From: Balneolaceae bacterium
GTDB taxonomy: Bacteria; Bacteroidota; Rhodothermia; Balneolales; Balneolaceae
NCBI GenBank assembly: GCA_021767245.1
Contig: JAASTO010000110.1
Coordinates: forward strand, 1 to 8,470
Direction of reading: 5' to 3'
Length of the DNA stretch: 8,470 bases
Shown: one piece after another, positions 6,951-8,470 of the stretch
Numbering within the stretch: position 1 is the first letter of the stretch
Layout of the letters: each line of letters starts with the position of its first letter
Notes under the pieces: generated by a model
The model's input: only the letters and a program-made list of their open reading frames with translations
What the model was told of the DNA's origin: nothing
The model's database searches: none
Program-made: the position numbers and the translations under genes

Positions 6951-7547
6951 ATGCAGGTAATTCTTGCCTCTCAAAGTCCCAGGCGAAAAAAACTTTTAGA
7001 ACAGATCGGGCTGAAGTTTATGATATCCCCCAGTGGCATTTCTGAAGATTCAGATCTCACTGACCCGGTTGCACTGGTTGAAGAACTGGCTCTGAAAAAA
7101 GCAAAGGATGTCGCAAAGCATCACTCCCTGTCTTTGATCATTGGTTCCGATACGGTTGTGGTACACCGGGGAAAGATCCTTGGCAAACCTACTGACGAAG
7201 AAGACGCCATTCAAATGTTAACGGATCTTAACGGCAAAACTCACAGTGTTTATACGGGTGTGGCTTTTGTAAAAACAGACGGAAATGGACACACTTCTGA
7301 CACCCTAAGTTTTTATGAACAGACCAAAGTAACATTCAGCGCGTTGGATGAGTCCGATATTTTAGCGTATGTTAAAAAAGGGAGTCCCATGGACAAGGCC
7401 GGAGCTTACGGTATTCAGGATGATCATGGGGCCCTGTTTGTAGAAAAGATCGAAGGTGATTACTACAACGTCGTCGGGTTTCCGCTGAACCGATTTTACA
7501 GAGAGCTCAAAAAGTTCTCTCCTGAAACCAAAATTCAAATTCAATAA
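6951..7547 (+). CDS. maf: Maf family nucleoside triphosphate pyrophosphatase
   Basis: Cytosolic house-cleaning enzyme that hydrolyses nucleoside triphosphates (dTTP/UTP and modified pyrimidine nucleotides in the YhdE-type branch) to monophosphate and pyrophosphate; historically named septum formation inhibitor. The 198 residues match the family length. Motifs: ASQSPRRKKLL at the N-terminus (residues 6-16), GSDTVV with the key Asp67, LGKP (77-80), LNGKTHSVYTG (93-103), DKAGAYGIQ (148-156), and YYNVVGFPLNRF near the end. The SPRR and DKAGAYGIQ patterns favour the dTTPase/UTPase subgroup over the m7GTP-specific YceF subgroup, though this is a motif-level judgement. The ATG at 6951 begins right at the conserved strand (MQVILASQSPRR), so the start is secure. 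Its stop TAA is followed directly by the ATG of the TPR gene, so the two are probably cotranscribed and coupled. Confidence 0.95.
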   Translation: MQVILASQSPRRKKLLEQIGLKFMISPSGISEDSDLTDPVALVEELALKKAKDVAKHHSLSLIIGSDTVVVHRGKILGKPTDEEDAIQMLTDLNGKTHSVYTGVAFVKTDGNGHTSDTLSFYEQTKVTFSALDESDILAYVKKGSPMDKAGAYGIQDDHGALFVEKIEGDYYNVVGFPLNRFYRELKKFSPETKIQIQ

Positions 7548-8470
7548 ATGATCAAGTACATCACATATATCCTTTCATTCTTGTTTTTACAGTTGAGTAC
7601 AGGCGTGATGGCTCAGAATAGCAGTGATTATCAACTGGCAGTTCGGCTCATACAGCAGCAGGAGTATTCCGAGGCACTGCCTATTCTGGAGGAACTGCAT
7701 GAGAAAGATCCGGACATGTATGTTTATGCGGATCGATTGATCGACTGTCTGATTCAAATCAAGGACTATGATCGTGGATTAGAGATAGCCGGAAAATTTG
7801 AAGGAAAGCCTAATTTTGATGCGCAGATCAAGATCCGGATCGGGGAGCTCAATCACTATCTGGGTAATGAGGAAAAAGCCCTTGAAATATGGAAATCAAA
7901 TATCAGGGAGAATCCGAAACAATATCAGATCTACATAAATACAGCCCGAAAAATGGTAGACCGACGGGAATACCTCGAAGCTGTGGATATTTACAAACAA
8001 GCGCGTACAGACCTGCAGAACAAACAACTCTTTTTTGGGGATATCGCCAATGCCTACATGCAGGCCGGGGAATATGAACTTGCCATCAACGAATGGCTGG
8101 CTCTTTTGGAAGACTCCCCCAATCAGATCACATTTATCCAACGCAGTCTGTTACGATATAACGACCCCATACTGTACGATATCACTATAGTTGAACTGAA
8201 TGACCGGCTATCTGATATCTCTGTCACTAATCCACTGTATAGAACTTACTATGAACTTCAGATCTGGCTGCTTCAGGAAAATAAACTGTACCGCAGGGCA
8301 TTAGCGGCCGCAAAAGAATACGAAAACCGTTCAAACAGCTACAACTATTCAGTCTTCAACCTTGGCAGGCAACTTGTGGAAAACAATGAATTTGAACTCG
8401 CCATTAACGCCTTTTCATTTTATACGGATAACACCTTTGGTGAATTAAGGTGGCGAAGTCTTGAAGAACT
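7548..8470 (+). CDS. Secreted TPR-repeat protein, 3' partial
   Basis: Open frame of 307 complete codons running off the right end with no stop. The start is the ATG directly after the maf TAA (TAAATG at 7545-7550). A signal peptide is visible: MIKY, a hydrophobic core (about residues 5-20), and VMAQ with likely cleavage after Ala22, so the product is exported to the periplasm or envelope. From residue about 27 it has consecutive 34-35-residue helical repeats of tetratricopeptide type: LIQQQEYSEALPILEELHEKDP, YLGNEEKALEIWKSNIRENP (about 104-123), REYLEAVDIYKQAR (140-153), and AYMQAGEYELAINEWLALLEDSP (169-191), with a further repeat near 278-292. TPR arrays normally mediate protein-protein contacts; no catalytic domain is visible in the part present. 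The partner is unknown. Cotranscription with maf is inferred from the zero spacing and does not by itself imply a shared pathway. Confidence 0.88.
   Translation, partial: MIKYITYILSFLFLQLSTGVMAQNSSDYQLAVRLIQQQEYSEALPILEELHEKDPDMYVYADRLIDCLIQIKDYDRGLEIAGKFEGKPNFDAQIKIRIGELNHYLGNEEKALEIWKSNIRENPKQYQIYINTARKMVDRREYLEAVDIYKQARTDLQNKQLFFGDIANAYMQAGEYELAINEWLALLEDSPNQITFIQRSLLRYNDPILYDITIVELNDRLSDISVTNPLYRTYYELQIWLLQENKLYRRALAAAKEYENRSNSYNYSVFNLGRQLVENNEFELAINAFSFYTDNTFGELRWRSLEE

Noticed and set aside
7362..8141. Short open frames overlapping maf and the TPR gene on both strands
   Set aside because: The maf and TPR frames are continuous and motif-supported; the alternatives have no plausible protein character.
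1..8470. Defence system, CRISPR array, mobile element, tRNA or rRNA
   Set aside because: No spaced direct repeats, transposase or integrase motifs, terminal inverted repeats, or RNA-gene structures were seen; gene packing leaves gaps of 92 bp or less.

Overview
The window looks like chromosomal DNA from a marine or halophilic member of the Balneolota/Rhodothermota side of the Bacteroidota (FCB) superphylum. Gracilimonas- or Balneola-like bacteria are my best guess. The reasons are a large secreted protein ending in a type IX secretion (T9SS) type A sorting domain of the 'NQNYPNPFNP' style, a DUF3098 small membrane protein, little Shine-Dalgarno sequence before the starts, and moderate GC content. 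This is inference from protein style; there is no rRNA or phylogenetic marker here.

Layout. At the left edge (+ strand) is an acyl-ACP thioesterase lacking only its first few codons. It converges on an aldo/keto reductase (- strand) with the two stop codons directly abutting, and a perfect hairpin inside the thioesterase 3' end probably terminates the reductase transcript. The - strand then carries, in order of transcription (right to left): a DUF3098 small membrane protein, a DUF92 membrane protein (the family of plant phytyl-phosphate kinase), a glutamate/aspartate-type cation symporter, a 922-residue T9SS cargo protein, and the reductase. The first three overlap one another and look like one operon. 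The last two are each preceded by an 81- to 87-bp gap and may be separate units. From a 92-bp divergent spacer the + strand runs rightward through Maf (a nucleotide pyrophosphatase) and a secreted TPR-repeat protein, which starts on the base after the Maf stop codon and runs off the right end.

How the genes fit together. The content is mostly housekeeping metabolism (fatty-acid release, carbonyl reduction, nucleotide-pool cleaning, amino-acid uptake) plus two envelope or secreted proteins of unknown function. I see no mobile element, CRISPR array, RNA gene, defence locus or toxin system, and no gene-free stretch longer than 100 bases. The points most worth a second look are the hairpin shared between coding sequence and terminator at the convergent junction, the unclassified multidomain T9SS cargo, the DUF3098-DUF92-symporter operon, and substrate-site substitutions in the thioesterase and the symporter.
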